A DNA stretch of 44,339 bases, from positions 1 through 44,339 of the forward strand of contig NZ_BMPY01000044.1 of the NCBI RefSeq assembly GCF_014647835.1, written 5' to 3'. The notes below the pieces were generated by a model. The model searched no databases. It was not told where the DNA came from and was given only the letters and a program-made list of their open reading frames with translations. Positions 16,408 to 25,193 of this stretch are shown one piece after another. Position 1 is the stretch's first letter, and each line of letters starts with the position of its first letter. This stretch comes from Microbispora rosea subsp. aerata (GTDB lineage Bacteria > Actinomycetota > Actinomycetes > Streptosporangiales > Streptosporangiaceae). Position numbers and translations under genes: made by a program.

Positions 16408-17756
16408 CGTCGGACCTCCTCGTGAAGCGCGAGCGTGCGGGCGGCGAGCGACTCGATGGAGACGCCGTCGAATCCGGGCAGGCTGCTGGCCAGCCGGTCC
16501 CTGGTCGTCCACCGCTCGGGGACGCCGCCCGCCAGCGCCCCGGCGATCGACCCGGCCGTGGCGGCGGCCGAGTCGGTGTCCCAGCCTCCGGCCACCGCCG
16601 CGCCGACGGTCGCGGCGAAGTCGCCCGCGCCGTGGACGAGCGCCGCCGCCAGCAGCGCCGCGTTGTTGACCGTGTGGACCCAGTGGAGGCGGCCGTGCCG
16701 TGCGTACAGCCGGTCGACGACGCGCTCGAAGTCCGGCTCGGCGGCGGCGTCGGCGACGGCCCGCCGTACGGCCTCGGCCAGGCGCGAGCCGGGCGGCACG
16801 ACCGACAGCCCGGCTTCGACCACCTCGTCCACGGCCCCGGCCACCAGCGCCTGCGCGCACATGGCGGCGGCGAACATCGCGCCGTAGATCCCGTTGGCGG
16901 TGTGGCTGAGCCGGGCGTCGCGCCACGCCCAGGACGCGGCCGTCGCCGGGTCGCCCGGGTTGGCCCAGCCGTACACGTCGGCCCTGATCAGCGCGCCGAT
17001 CCACTCCCGGAACGGGTTGCGGTGGACGGCGGTCGCCGGGGGTTCGAGGCCCATGAGCAGGTTGCGGTACGCCGCCCGCTCGGCGGTGAAGACCCGCCCG
17101 GCGGGCAGCGCGTCGAGCCAGGCCCGCGCCACGTCCTCGGTGGTGAAGCCGGGCCCGTGCCGTTCGAGCACACTGAGCGCGAGCAGCGCGTAGTTGAGGT
17201 CGTCGTCCTCGGGCACGCCGTCGATGTTCTCGGCGAGGCTGGTGGCCGCGCTGCGGCGGTTCCACGGCCACCGCCGCGCGATCTCCGGCGGCAGCCCTTT
17301 CGCGGTGAACCAGCCGCGGATCGGCCAGTTGCCGGTGGCCTCGGCGATGGCCCTGATGCCCTCGCGGGGGATCTTCTCCACCGGCTTGCCCAGCAGACAG
17401 CCGGCGGCCCTCCCCCACCAGGCGGCCAGGACCCGGCCGGGCTCGGGACGCACCTGCGGGCGGGCCGCGGGCCAGTCCGGGCAGCACGCGACGATCTCGT
17501 CGAGGTCCGAGGGCTCCGGCAGCGGCGAGGGGATCGCCGCGAGCTCGTCGAGCAGCTCCCCGGCCAGGGCGCGCAGCTCCCGCGTGACGGGCTCGGCGGA
17601 GGCGCCCGCCCGGGGCGGCGCGTCGTGCCCGCCGGCGGCGTGCCAGCGCTCGCGGACGGCCGCCACCTCGGGCAGCGTCCCCCGGCCGTCCTCGTCCGCC
17701 TGCCGCAGCTCGTGGCCGACGAGGTCCTCCGGCTGCACCCACGTCAGGCGGATCAC
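16404..17756 (-). CDS. ADP-ribosylglycohydrolase-family protein D (450 residues)
   Basis: The fourth ARH-family gene of the operon. The first ~105 residues are an extra N-terminal region (VIRLTWVQPEDLVGHELRQA at its start) not seen in the other three. The ARH fold then starts at AAGCLLGKPVEKIPREGI. The metal-binding signatures are GVPEDDDLNYALLAL (183-193) and GGWDTDSAAATAGSIAGAL (from 390), so a di-Mg site is expected to be intact. HTVNNAALLAAALVHG is a further conserved segment. The GTG start at 17756 overlaps the preceding stop (GTGA). The expected role is hydrolysis of an N- or O-glycosidic bond to ribose; the substrate is unknown, and protein de-ADP-ribosylation is less likely in this catabolic context. 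Confidence 0.75.
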   Translation of the reverse strand: MIRLTWVQPEDLVGHELRQADEDGRGTLPEVAAVRERWHAAGGHDAPPRAGASAEPVTRELRALAGELLDELAAIPSPLPEPSDLDEIVACCPDWPAARPQVRPEPGRVLAAWWGRAAGCLLGKPVEKIPREGIRAIAEATGNWPIRGWFTAKGLPPEIARRWPWNRRSAATSLAENIDGVPEDDDLNYALLALSVLERHGPGFTTEDVARAWLDALPAGRVFTAERAAYRNLLMGLEPPATAVHRNPFREWIGALIRADVYGWANPGDPATAASWAWRDARLSHTANGIYGAMFAAAMCAQALVAGAVDEVVEAGLSVVPPGSRLAEAVRRAVADAAAEPDFERVVDRLYARHGRLHWVHTVNNAALLAAALVHGAGDFAATVGAAVAGGWDTDSAAATAGSIAGALAGGVPERWTTRDRLASSLPGFDGVSIESLAARTLALHEEVRR

Positions 17757-18937
17757 CGCGCCTCCCCTCCTCCGCTCGGGGCGAGCAGGGCGTCGAAGGC
17801 CGCCTCGTGCGCGCGGCGGCGCTCCCGGTCGGCCCGGTGCACCCGCCGCGCCACCGCCGCGAGCGCCAGCCCCGGCCCGACCAGGTCCATGCGGCTGGCC
17901 GCCGACACCTGCTCCAGCCAGTCGGCCGGGACGGCGGCCCGCCCGCCGAGCGCCCCGGCGACGGCCCCGCCCATCGAGGCGATCGAGTCGGCGTCGCGGC
18001 CGTAGTTGACGCCGCCGAGCACGGTCTCGCGGTAGTCGCCCTTGGCCATCACCAGGAACGCGAGCGCGAGCGGCAGCTCCTCGATGCTGTGCAGGCGGCT
18101 CGGGCGGCGCGCCCCCAGGCCCTGGTCGCGGTAGGTGTCGGCGACCGTGTCGTACGGCCGGATCGCGGCCCGCAAGGCCTCGAACGAGCCCTCCCAGTGG
18201 CCGAGGCCCCGGGCGGCCGAGCAGACCGCGTCGATGGCGGCCCGGGTGCCGTCGCGGGCGAGCCGCAGGCAGGTCGCGACGACGGAGTCGGCCGTCGCCC
18301 CGGGGCGCATCGCCTCGGCGACCGCCGCCGCGAGCACCCCCGCCGCCTCGCGGCCGTAGCTCGACTGGTGCGCCCCGGCCAGGTCGATCGCCTCGGCGTA
18401 CGCGCCGTCGGGGTCGCCGGCGTTGACCACGCCGACCGGGGCCATGTACATCGCGGCCCCGCAGTTGACGATGTTGCCGACGCCCGCCTCGCGGGGGTCG
18501 GCGTGGCCGTAGTGCAGCCGCAGCACGAGCCACTTCTCCGCGAGGAACACCCGGTGGAGCGGCAGCGCCTCGGCCTCCAGCTCGGGGATCCACCGCTTCT
18601 GCCCCATCAGTTCGGGCACCAGGTGCTCGGCGGCGGCGTAGGCGTCCAGGTGGCCGCCGACCCGCTCGTACACCCGGATGAGCGCGTGCGTCATCAACGT
18701 GTCGTCGGTGACGTGGCCGTCGCCCTTGTGGTACGGCGCGATCGGGCGGGCGTTGCGCCAGTCCTCGTTGAAGGGCGGGACGATGCCGAGGACGTGGCCC
18801 CCGTAGCGTTCCTGGATCTGCTCGGGCGTCCATCCCTCGGTGGCGCCGCCGAGCGCGTCGCCCACCGCGGCGCCCGCCACGCATCCGACCGCCTTGTCGG
18901 CCAGCATGTCGGCCGGCGGGTCATCCTGCGGCGTCAT
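17753..18937 (-). CDS. ADP-ribosylglycohydrolase-family protein C (394 residues)
   Basis: ARH-fold hydrolase. GCVAGAAVGDALGGATEGWT (18-37) is the N-terminal signature, GDGHVTDDTLMTHALIRVY (72-90) the first metal site and NYGRDADSIASMGGAVAGAL (311-330) the second, so all canonical aspartates are present. The middle holds GNIVNCGAAMYMAPVG and DLAGAHQSSYGREAAG. The ATG at 18937 is preceded by GGGGGAAG. The stop overlaps the start of protein D. Like its neighbours it probably removes ribose from an imported compound. Unusual are the long N-terminal loop (PPFNEDWRNARPIAPYHKGD) and the dimension of the operon's ARH set. Confidence 0.8.
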   Translation of the reverse strand: MTPQDDPPADMLADKAVGCVAGAAVGDALGGATEGWTPEQIQERYGGHVLGIVPPFNEDWRNARPIAPYHKGDGHVTDDTLMTHALIRVYERVGGHLDAYAAAEHLVPELMGQKRWIPELEAEALPLHRVFLAEKWLVLRLHYGHADPREAGVGNIVNCGAAMYMAPVGVVNAGDPDGAYAEAIDLAGAHQSSYGREAAGVLAAAVAEAMRPGATADSVVATCLRLARDGTRAAIDAVCSAARGLGHWEGSFEALRAAIRPYDTVADTYRDQGLGARRPSRLHSIEELPLALAFLVMAKGDYRETVLGGVNYGRDADSIASMGGAVAGALGGRAAVPADWLEQVSAASRMDLVGPGLALAAVARRVHRADRERRRAHEAAFDALLAPSGGGEAR

Positions 18938-18972
18938 TCGGTCTTCCCCCTTGTCCGTACGCGTGATGTGGC

Positions 18973-19974
18973 TCAGGCGAGTCGCCCGGCGATGTCCAGC
19001 AGGTCGGCTCCGGCGAGCTCCGGCAGGCAGCACCCGGCCAGGACGCGGACCCGCTCGCGCCAGCCGGCGGGCAGCGCGTCGTGACCGGCGGCGCAGCCGA
19101 GCAGCGCGCCGGTGAGCGCGGGCGCGGAGTCGGCGACCGGCGCGAGGCAGGCCGCCGCCGAGACGCCCGCGCCGAACGCCTCCGCCGGCCGCCCGCAGGA
19201 CGACGCGGCGGCGTCGGCGAGGGCCAGGGCGATCGGCACCGTCTGCGCGGCGGCCACGCCGTAGCTGTAGACGTGGTCGAGCACGGCCGCGTCCAGGGCC
19301 GGGACGGCGGCGAAGGGCGAGCCCGCCGCCCGGGCCGCCGCGAGCGCCTCGCGCGCCGCGTGCCCGATGGCCGTGTCGGCGGGCAGCGCGCCGAGCGCGG
19401 CCTGCACCGCCTCGCCCATCGGGGCGCCGTCCGTCAGCGCCGCCACCGCCCGGGCCGTCGCGACCGCGCCGAGCACGCCGTCTTCGGCGTTGGTGACGTG
19501 CGCGTCCCGCGCCGGGTCGCGCCCCGCCGCGCCGAAGGCGACGGCCCGCACTGCCGCGGCGTCGTCGAAGTGGTGGGGGTTGTCGTGCCCGCTGGCGGGC
19601 GGCCGTTTGCCCGCCGCCAGGTTGTCCAGCGCCGCCCGCACCGAGACGCGCGCCCGCACGTCGCCGCGGCCCGCGAGGCGGCCGAACGCCTCCGCCCGGT
19701 CCTCCTCGATGGTCAGGGCGGTCCAGGCCAGCCACTCGGCGTCGTCCGACGGGCCGACCGCCAGCGGCGCCACCGGCTGGTTCAGCGCGAACGGCACCGG
19801 CAGCGTGGTGACCCGGTGCTCCTCGGCGAACGCGTCGAGCTCGCGGTGCAGCCGCCTGCTCCACCCGGCCAGCAGCGCAGACCGGTGCCGGGCCGCGGGC
19901 CAGCCGGCCGCGTCGCCGGCGGCGAGGCCGATGAAGGCCCCCCGCACACGGTCGAGCCTCTCCCCCGCTGTCAC
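18973..19974 (-). CDS. ADP-ribosylglycohydrolase-family protein B, metal site degenerate
   Basis: A 333-residue ARH-like protein. RVRGAFIGLAAGDAAGWPAA (9-28) is the family signature, but the first metal motif is reduced to SDDAEWLAWTALTI (76-89). The C-terminal GRDADT-type motif is replaced by PVADSAPALTGALLG (279-293), with only one acidic residue. It may therefore be catalytically altered or serve as a partner subunit of the intact ARH proteins. It begins with GTG 19974, only 6 bp after the stop of protein A, and is followed after 35 bp by protein C. HDNPHHFDDAAAVRAVAFG is another segment shared with nucleoside-related ARH members. Confidence 0.7.
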   Translation of the reverse strand: MTAGERLDRVRGAFIGLAAGDAAGWPAARHRSALLAGWSRRLHRELDAFAEEHRVTTLPVPFALNQPVAPLAVGPSDDAEWLAWTALTIEEDRAEAFGRLAGRGDVRARVSVRAALDNLAAGKRPPASGHDNPHHFDDAAAVRAVAFGAAGRDPARDAHVTNAEDGVLGAVATARAVAALTDGAPMGEAVQAALGALPADTAIGHAAREALAAARAAGSPFAAVPALDAAVLDHVYSYGVAAAQTVPIALALADAAASSCGRPAEAFGAGVSAAACLAPVADSAPALTGALLGCAAGHDALPAGWRERVRVLAGCCLPELAGADLLDIAGRLA

Positions 19975-19980
19975 GTGGTC

Positions 19981-20979
19981 CTACAGTCCCTTCACGATCT
20001 CGTCGGCGATCTCGTCGGCGACGTCGCGGACGTCCCGTCCGGCGACCACGGGCAGGCAGCGGCCCGCGACCGGGCCGATCCGCCGGGCCCAGCGGGCGGG
20101 CACCGCCCTCTCGCCTCTGCCCGCCCCCGCGAGAGCCCCGGCGATCGCGGCGGTGGTGTCGGCGTCCCTGCCGAGGTTGGCCGCGGTGACGACCGACGCC
20201 TCCACCTCGCCGCCGCCCGCCGCGTACGCGGCGAACGCGAGGGCGACCGCCTCGGGCGCCAGGTCGGTCCACGGGTAGTGCGCCACCACGACCGTGTCGT
20301 GCAGCGCACGCGCAAAGGAGCCGTGTAAGGCGCGCGCCAGGTGGGCGCGGGGCGTGCGGGCGGCGACGTCGAGCGCGGCGCGGAGGTCGCGGGCCGTCCA
20401 GGAGTCCTCGGGGACCGCCCGCAGCGCCGCCCCGGCCACCTCCTCGGGCGGCGCGCCGGTCATCGCGACCGCGACGGCGGCGGCCACGGCCCGGCCGCCG
20501 AGGATGCCCTCGCCGGTGTGGCTCACCCGCCCGTCGATCTCCACGAGCCGCGCCGCCTCGTCCGGGTCGCCCGCCGCGAAGATCCCGTAGGGCGCCGCGC
20601 GCATGGCCAGGCCGTCGGACCAGCCGTGGGCGTGCCATCGCCCGGTCAGCGGCGGCTCCAGGCCCCGGCGCAGCGCCTCGACGGCGCCGAGCTCGGAGAA
20701 CCCGGCCCCGCGCATCGGCCCGTCGAGCCGCGCCACGATCTCCTCGCGCCAGGCCCGCGCCACGTCCTCGGAGGTGAGCGCGTGGCCGTGGCGCAGGAGC
20801 AGCGTGGCGGCGAAGATCGTGTATTCGGTGTCGTCGGTGCCGCCGCGCTCGATCTCGGTCAGCACGCCCCACCGGGCGGCGATCTCCTCCGGGGTGAGGT
20901 TCTCCGCGGGGGCGCCCAGGGCGTCGCCGGCGGCGAGGCCGAGCAGGCAGCCCCGGGCGCGGTCGCGAACGGAAATCAA
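19981..20979 (-). CDS. ADP-ribosylglycohydrolase-family protein A (332 residues)
   Basis: Canonical ARH-fold enzyme: ARGCLLGLAAGDALGAPAEN (8-27), GGTDDTEYTIFAATLLL (46-62) as first metal motif, DGRVSHTGEGILGGRAVAAA in the middle, and ANLGRDADTTAAIAGALAGA (267-286) as second metal motif. All catalytic/metal aspartates are present. The start is a TTG at 20979 that overlaps the stop of the binding-protein gene (TTGA), with GGAG 11 nt upstream; no ATG or GTG in frame gives the conserved N-terminus. Sitting directly after the importer genes, it is the likeliest first intracellular enzyme of the pathway. Confidence 0.8.
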   Translation of the reverse strand: MISVRDRARGCLLGLAAGDALGAPAENLTPEEIAARWGVLTEIERGGTDDTEYTIFAATLLLRHGHALTSEDVARAWREEIVARLDGPMRGAGFSELGAVEALRRGLEPPLTGRWHAHGWSDGLAMRAAPYGIFAAGDPDEAARLVEIDGRVSHTGEGILGGRAVAAAVAVAMTGAPPEEVAGAALRAVPEDSWTARDLRAALDVAARTPRAHLARALHGSFARALHDTVVVAHYPWTDLAPEAVALAFAAYAAGGGEVEASVVTAANLGRDADTTAAIAGALAGAGRGERAVPARWARRIGPVAGRCLPVVAGRDVRDVADEIADEIVKGL

Positions 20980-22346
20980 CGGCTGTACCGCTCCAGCACC
21001 TTGTTCCCCTCCTCGACGAGCCGCGTGGCCAGCTCGTCCAGGCTGATCTTGTCGGCGAAGTACTCCTGCATCGCCGGCGTGGCCACCTTGCTCTTCCACT
21101 CGTCGTATCCGTTCACCTTGAGGAACGGCGCGACGACGAGGTCCTTGGCCGAGGCGGTGGCGACGTCCCACCCGTTCTCCTCCGTGGTGAGCGCCGAGAT
21201 CTTCGCGGCGCTCGTGCTGGTGGGCAGCAGCCAGTCACCCTTGGCCAGTTTCGCCTGGTTCGGGCCGTTGAGGAAGTACGCGATGAACTTCACCGCCTCG
21301 TCGGGGTGCTTGCTGTCGGCCGCGACCGACAGGGTCTGGGAGACCGCGCCCTGCTGGGAGGTCTGCCCCTTCAGCGGCGGCAGCGTGACCCACTCGAACC
21401 CGTCCGGCGCCTGCTCGGCGACCTGCTGGCGCAGGTAGACCCCGGCCGGGACGATCGCGTACTTGCCGGCGAAGAAGCCCGGCAGCGGATCGGCGGTGCC
21501 CATGCCGAGCGCGGACGGGTCGGCCGACTTGTCCTTGTAGAGCTGGTCGTGGATGCGCCGGAGCACCTCGCGCTCCTGCGGCCCGACCTTCACCGTGGTC
21601 TTGCCGTCCCGGGTCTCGAAGAAGGTGCCGCCGAAGTTCAGCGCCAGGTTCAGCACCTTGTTGACCGGCGACTTCATCGGCCAGGCCACGCCGTAGGCGC
21701 CCTTCTTGGTGAGCTTCCTGGCCACGTCGGCGAACTCGTCCCACGTCCACGGCGCGTCGGGGGTGGGCATCCGCACACCGGCGGCGACGAGCAGCTTCTT
21801 GTTGGCGATGAGCACCTGCGACTCCTGCAGGAACGGCACGCCGTACACGCCCTGGCCGCTCTTGCCGTCGGAGAAGGTGACCGTGTCCCACGCGGCCTGC
21901 GGGATGTCGTTCTTCAGCTCGTCGGGGAGCTTGCCGGTGAGGTCGAGCAGATAGCCCCGCGAGGCGAAGCTCGCCAGCGCCGGGGAGTCGTCGTGGATGA
22001 CGTCCGGCGGGTCGCCGGCCTCGAACGACGTCACGAGCTGGTCGTTGACGTTGTCCCAGCTCCCCTGGACGTACTCGACCTGGATCTTCGGGTTGGCGGC
22101 GTTCCAGGCGGCGACGATCTCCTTGTTGGCCTGGATCGACTCCTTCTGCCAGGCCAGGCTGAGGAAGCGCAGCTTCACCGGCTCCCCGTTCCGCCCGGAC
22201 GCGGCGTCGCCGCCGTCGCCGCTGCCGCACGCGGCGGCGGCGAGCGCGACCGCCGCCACGGCGAGCGCGGCGCCCAGCCGCCTCACGCCGCCGCCTCGCC
22301 TCCGGTTCGCGGCGGCTTTCCCGATCCGCCCGCTACGCTCGCTCAT
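20976..22346 (-). CDS. Sugar-type ABC transporter substrate-binding lipoprotein
   Basis: A 456-residue family 1 extracellular binding protein. A basic N-terminus and hydrophobic core end in a lipobox with Cys40 (LAAAAC). Typical segments are VKLRFLSLAWQKESIQANKE, FEAGDPPDVIHDDSPALASF, PWTWDEFADVARKLTKKGAY and LGMGTADPLPGFFAGKYAIV. ATG 22346 follows AGGAGG. It captures the substrate outside the cell and delivers it to the two permeases encoded just upstream. This fold binds oligosaccharides and also nucleoside-like or glycosylated ligands. Its stop codon overlaps the start of ARH protein A, which ties import to that enzyme. Confidence 0.85.
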   Translation of the reverse strand: MSERSGRIGKAAANRRRGGGVRRLGAALAVAAVALAAAACGSGDGGDAASGRNGEPVKLRFLSLAWQKESIQANKEIVAAWNAANPKIQVEYVQGSWDNVNDQLVTSFEAGDPPDVIHDDSPALASFASRGYLLDLTGKLPDELKNDIPQAAWDTVTFSDGKSGQGVYGVPFLQESQVLIANKKLLVAAGVRMPTPDAPWTWDEFADVARKLTKKGAYGVAWPMKSPVNKVLNLALNFGGTFFETRDGKTTVKVGPQEREVLRRIHDQLYKDKSADPSALGMGTADPLPGFFAGKYAIVPAGVYLRQQVAEQAPDGFEWVTLPPLKGQTSQQGAVSQTLSVAADSKHPDEAVKFIAYFLNGPNQAKLAKGDWLLPTSTSAAKISALTTEENGWDVATASAKDLVVAPFLKVNGYDEWKSKVATPAMQEYFADKISLDELATRLVEEGNKVLERYSR

Positions 22347-22369
22347 TGGGCCCTCCTAATCTGTGCGGG

Positions 22370-23188
22370 TCAGCCCTTGACGGCCCCGGCCATCAGGCCG
22401 GACCGCAGGCGCCGCTGGATGATCGCGAAGAAGACGAGGCTCGGCACCGTCGCGAGCAGCGACGCCGCGGCGAGCGGGCCGAGCCGGGCGACCCCCTCCG
22501 GGCCGACGAAGCGCACCAACGTCAGCGGAAGGGTCTCCACCTCGGGATCCTTGAGGATCACGAGGGCGAACAGGAACTCGTTCCAGGACGAGATGAAGCT
22601 GAACAGCAGCGTCGCGACCACGCCGGGCGCGAGCAGCGGCGCGACGACGGCGGCCAGCGCGCGCAGCCGCCCCGCGCCGTCCACGGCCGCCGCCTCCTCC
22701 AGCTCCCGGGGCACCGCCCGCACATACCCGCGCAGCATCCACAGCGCGAACGGCATGACGAAGACGACGTGCACGACCGTGAGCCCGGCGAGGGTGTTCA
22801 CCAGCTCCAGCCGCCGCAGCACCATGAACAGCGGGATGATCACGAGGACGACCGGGAAGACCTGGCTGAGCAGCACCCAGCCGATCGCGATCTTGCCGGC
22901 CGGGCCGCGGAAGCGGGCCAGCGCGTACGCCGCGGGCAGCGCGAGCACCACCGTGATCACGGCGGTGGCGACCGCGACGAGGAGACTGCGCAGCCCGGCG
23001 CCGACCAGGTCCTGCTCGGCGAAGGCGTCGGCGAAGTTGGCCAGCGTCGGCCGCCGCGGGATCCAGGTCGGGTCGATGAGGGCCATCTCCCGCGGCGTCT
23101 TCAGCGCCGTGGACAGCAGCCACAGCAGCGGGAACGCCAGAAACGCGACATATCCCAGCAATGCGAGATATTTCAGTGCACGGGTCAT
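22370..23188 (-). CDS. Sugar ABC transporter permease (MalG-type)
   Basis: A 272-residue membrane protein with six predicted helices. The EAA loop is RELEEAAAVDGAGRLRALAA, and SFISSWNEFLFALVILKDPE is the usual MalG-type segment. It starts at ATG 23188, one base after the stop of the first permease gene. It pairs with the protein encoded at 23190-24092 to form the channel. No ATPase gene is present in the operon, so an MsiK-like shared ATPase encoded elsewhere is expected. Confidence 0.85.
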   Translation of the reverse strand: MTRALKYLALLGYVAFLAFPLLWLLSTALKTPREMALIDPTWIPRRPTLANFADAFAEQDLVGAGLRSLLVAVATAVITVVLALPAAYALARFRGPAGKIAIGWVLLSQVFPVVLVIIPLFMVLRRLELVNTLAGLTVVHVVFVMPFALWMLRGYVRAVPRELEEAAAVDGAGRLRALAAVVAPLLAPGVVATLLFSFISSWNEFLFALVILKDPEVETLPLTLVRFVGPEGVARLGPLAAASLLATVPSLVFFAIIQRRLRSGLMAGAVKG

Positions 23189-23189
23189 G

Positions 23190-24092
23190 TCAGTCCGCCT
23201 CCCGCGCCTGCCGCCACAGGTAGAGGCCGAGCACCGCCAGCACGACGATCGTGATGGCCACGCCGAGCGTCGCGGCGTAGCCGAAGAAGCCGTACCGGAA
23301 CGCCTCCTCGTACGCGAACAGCATGGGCAGCCTCGTCCGCCCGCCCGGCCCGCCCTGGGTGAGCACGTAGACCAGGCTGAACTGGTTGATGTTCCACACG
23401 AAGTCGAGCGAGGTGATGGCCACGATCACCGGCCGAAGCTGCGGCAGCGTGACGTTCCAAAAGCGCCGCCAGGCGCCCGCGCCGTCCACGCTGACCGCCT
23501 CGTACAGCTCCTTCGGCACGCTCTGCAGGCCGGCCAGCAGCACGACCGTGGTCTGCGGCATGCCGGTCCAGACTCCCACCACGATCACGGCGGGCAGCGC
23601 GAGGGAGAAGTCGTGCAGCCAGTCGACGTGCGTGCCGAACAGCCCGTTGAGCAGTCCCGCGTCCGGGTGATACACCAGCCGCCACATCAGGCCGATCACC
23701 ACCGGGGGCATCGCCCACGGCACGACCGCCAGCACCCGGGCGACGCCGCGCAGGCGCAGGTCCTGGTTCAGCAGCAGCGCGAGCCCCAGCGAGGCGAGGA
23801 ACTGCAAGACGGTCACCGACAGGCCCCAGACCATGCCGATGCGGAACGACTCCCAGAAGTCGCCGTCCGACAGCAGCTCGGCGAAGTTCCGCAGGCCCGC
23901 GAACGAGGTCTCGGTGTTGCGGCCGGACCGCGCGTCGGTGAAGGCCAGCAGGATGCCGTAGACCAGCGGGCCCACGCTGAACACCAGCACCGGCACGAGC
24001 GCGGGCAGCAGCAGCGGCAGCCCGGCCCCTGACCACGGCCCGCGCCGCGCGCCTCCCACGCGGCCGTACGGCCGCTGCGCGAGCGCGGTCAT
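23190..24092 (-). CDS. Sugar ABC transporter permease (MalF-type)
   Basis: A 300-residue permease. LPLLLPALVPVLVFSVGPLV is the first membrane segment, ELYEAVSVDGAGAWRRFWNV is the EAA loop and SLDFVWNINQFSLVYVLTQG is characteristic of MalF/UgpA-type subunits. The ATG at 24092 overlaps the LacI stop codon (ATGA), so regulator and transporter are co-translated. It is the first structural gene after the regulator. Confidence 0.85.
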   Translation of the reverse strand: MTALAQRPYGRVGGARRGPWSGAGLPLLLPALVPVLVFSVGPLVYGILLAFTDARSGRNTETSFAGLRNFAELLSDGDFWESFRIGMVWGLSVTVLQFLASLGLALLLNQDLRLRGVARVLAVVPWAMPPVVIGLMWRLVYHPDAGLLNGLFGTHVDWLHDFSLALPAVIVVGVWTGMPQTTVVLLAGLQSVPKELYEAVSVDGAGAWRRFWNVTLPQLRPVIVAITSLDFVWNINQFSLVYVLTQGGPGGRTRLPMLFAYEEAFRYGFFGYAATLGVAITIVVLAVLGLYLWRQAREAD

Positions 24093-25132
24093 CCGGCACC
24101 TCCCGCACGGCCGCCGGGGACGGCGGTCGAGCCGCGGACGGTGAGGCTGGGCCGCACGACCACCACCCGGGGCTCGCGCGGGCCGTTCTGCAACCGGTCG
24201 AGCAGCAGGCCGGCCGCCGCGCGCCCGCGCTCGGCCGAGCCGAGCGAGACGCTGGTCAGCGTCGGCCACGTCACCGAGGCGAGGTCGGTGTCGTCCATGC
24301 CGACCACCGCGACGTCGCCGGGGACGTCCCTGCCCTGCTCGCGCAGCACGTCGAGCGCGCCGAGCGCGATGAGGTCGTTGGCGCACATCAACGCGTCCAC
24401 CTCGGGCTCGCGCGCCAGCAGCGCCCGCGCGGCGCGCGCGCCGCTGTCCCGGTAGAAGTCGCCCACCTCGACCAGGTCCTCGTCGTACGGCAGGCCCAGC
24501 GCCCCCAGGGCCTCCCGGTAGGCGGCGGCGCGGGCGGCGCCGGGGACGGTGTCGAGCGGGCCGTTGAGGAAGCCGATGCGCCGCCTGCCGATGGCGTACA
24601 GGTGGTCGAGCGCGAGCCGGACGCCGGCCCTGGAGTCGGTCCGCACGTTGTCCACCAGCGCGCCCTCCGGCATGTGCTCGGGTAACGCGCCGATGACGAC
24701 GACGGGGGCGCGCGCGGCGACGATCGCCTCGACGTGCTCCTCGGTGACGCCGCGCAGCGGGCTGATGATGAGGCCGTCCACGTAGCGCTCGCGCAGGCCG
24801 CGCAGCACACCCAGCTCGTCGTCGGCGTCGCCGTCGGTGGAGTGGATGAGGAGCCGGTATCCGGCCTCCTTCAGCGCCGGCTGGATCTCGCGCACCATGG
24901 CGACGTAGACCGGGTTGCCGATGTCGGCCATGGCGAAGGCGATCTGGTCGGTGCGGCGGTTGCGCAGCGAGCGGGCCACCGAGTTGGGCACGTAGCCGAG
25001 CTCGTCGGCCGCGCGCATGACGCGCCGCACGGTGTCCTCGCGCGTGGGCAGCCCGTTGAGCACCCGTGACACCGAGGCGATCGACACGCCGGCGCGTTGC
25101 GCGATCGTGGTGATCGTGGGACCGTCGGTCAA
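24089..25132 (-). CDS. LacI-family transcriptional regulator of the ARH/ribokinase operon
   Basis: A 347-residue repressor. Residues 5-26 (TITTIAQRAGVSIASVSRVL then NG) are the LacI helix-turn-helix, followed by the hinge segment ELGYVPNSVARSLRNRRT and a periplasmic-binding-protein-like effector domain (AFAMADIGNPVYVAMVREIQ, RIGFLNGPLDTVPGAAR, DALMCANDLIALGALDVL, VAVVGMDDTDLASVTWPTLT). It is the first gene of the operon that it most probably controls. Two palindromes of LacI type lie 28 and 62 bp upstream of its start. The inducer should be the imported substrate or a product such as ribose. Confidence 0.88.
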   Translation of the reverse strand: MTDGPTITTIAQRAGVSIASVSRVLNGLPTREDTVRRVMRAADELGYVPNSVARSLRNRRTDQIAFAMADIGNPVYVAMVREIQPALKEAGYRLLIHSTDGDADDELGVLRGLRERYVDGLIISPLRGVTEEHVEAIVAARAPVVVIGALPEHMPEGALVDNVRTDSRAGVRLALDHLYAIGRRRIGFLNGPLDTVPGAARAAAYREALGALGLPYDEDLVEVGDFYRDSGARAARALLAREPEVDALMCANDLIALGALDVLREQGRDVPGDVAVVGMDDTDLASVTWPTLTSVSLGSAERGRAAAGLLLDRLQNGPREPRVVVVRPSLTVRGSTAVPGGRAGGAG

Positions 25133-25159
25133 CGGTGACCTCGCTTGCGTTGGGTTGCT

Positions 25160-25171
25160 GTAATCGTTTAC
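25160..25171 (-). promoter_or_regulatory. LacI-type operator 1 (GTAATCGTTTAC)
   Basis: A 12-bp near-palindrome with one mismatch to GTAAACGTTTAC, the central CG and flanks being those favoured by LacI-family repressors. It lies 28 bp upstream of the LacI start, at or after the probable transcription start, where binding would block the operon. Confidence 0.65.
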
Positions 25172-25193
25172 CGGTTAGAAACGCATGAATGCT

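Noticed and set aside
16404-18884. 826-residue frame suggesting a fused glycohydrolase
   Set aside because: The upstream half is out of frame with ARH protein C, which is clearly encoded in another frame; a GTG at 17756 overlapping the previous stop is the natural start.
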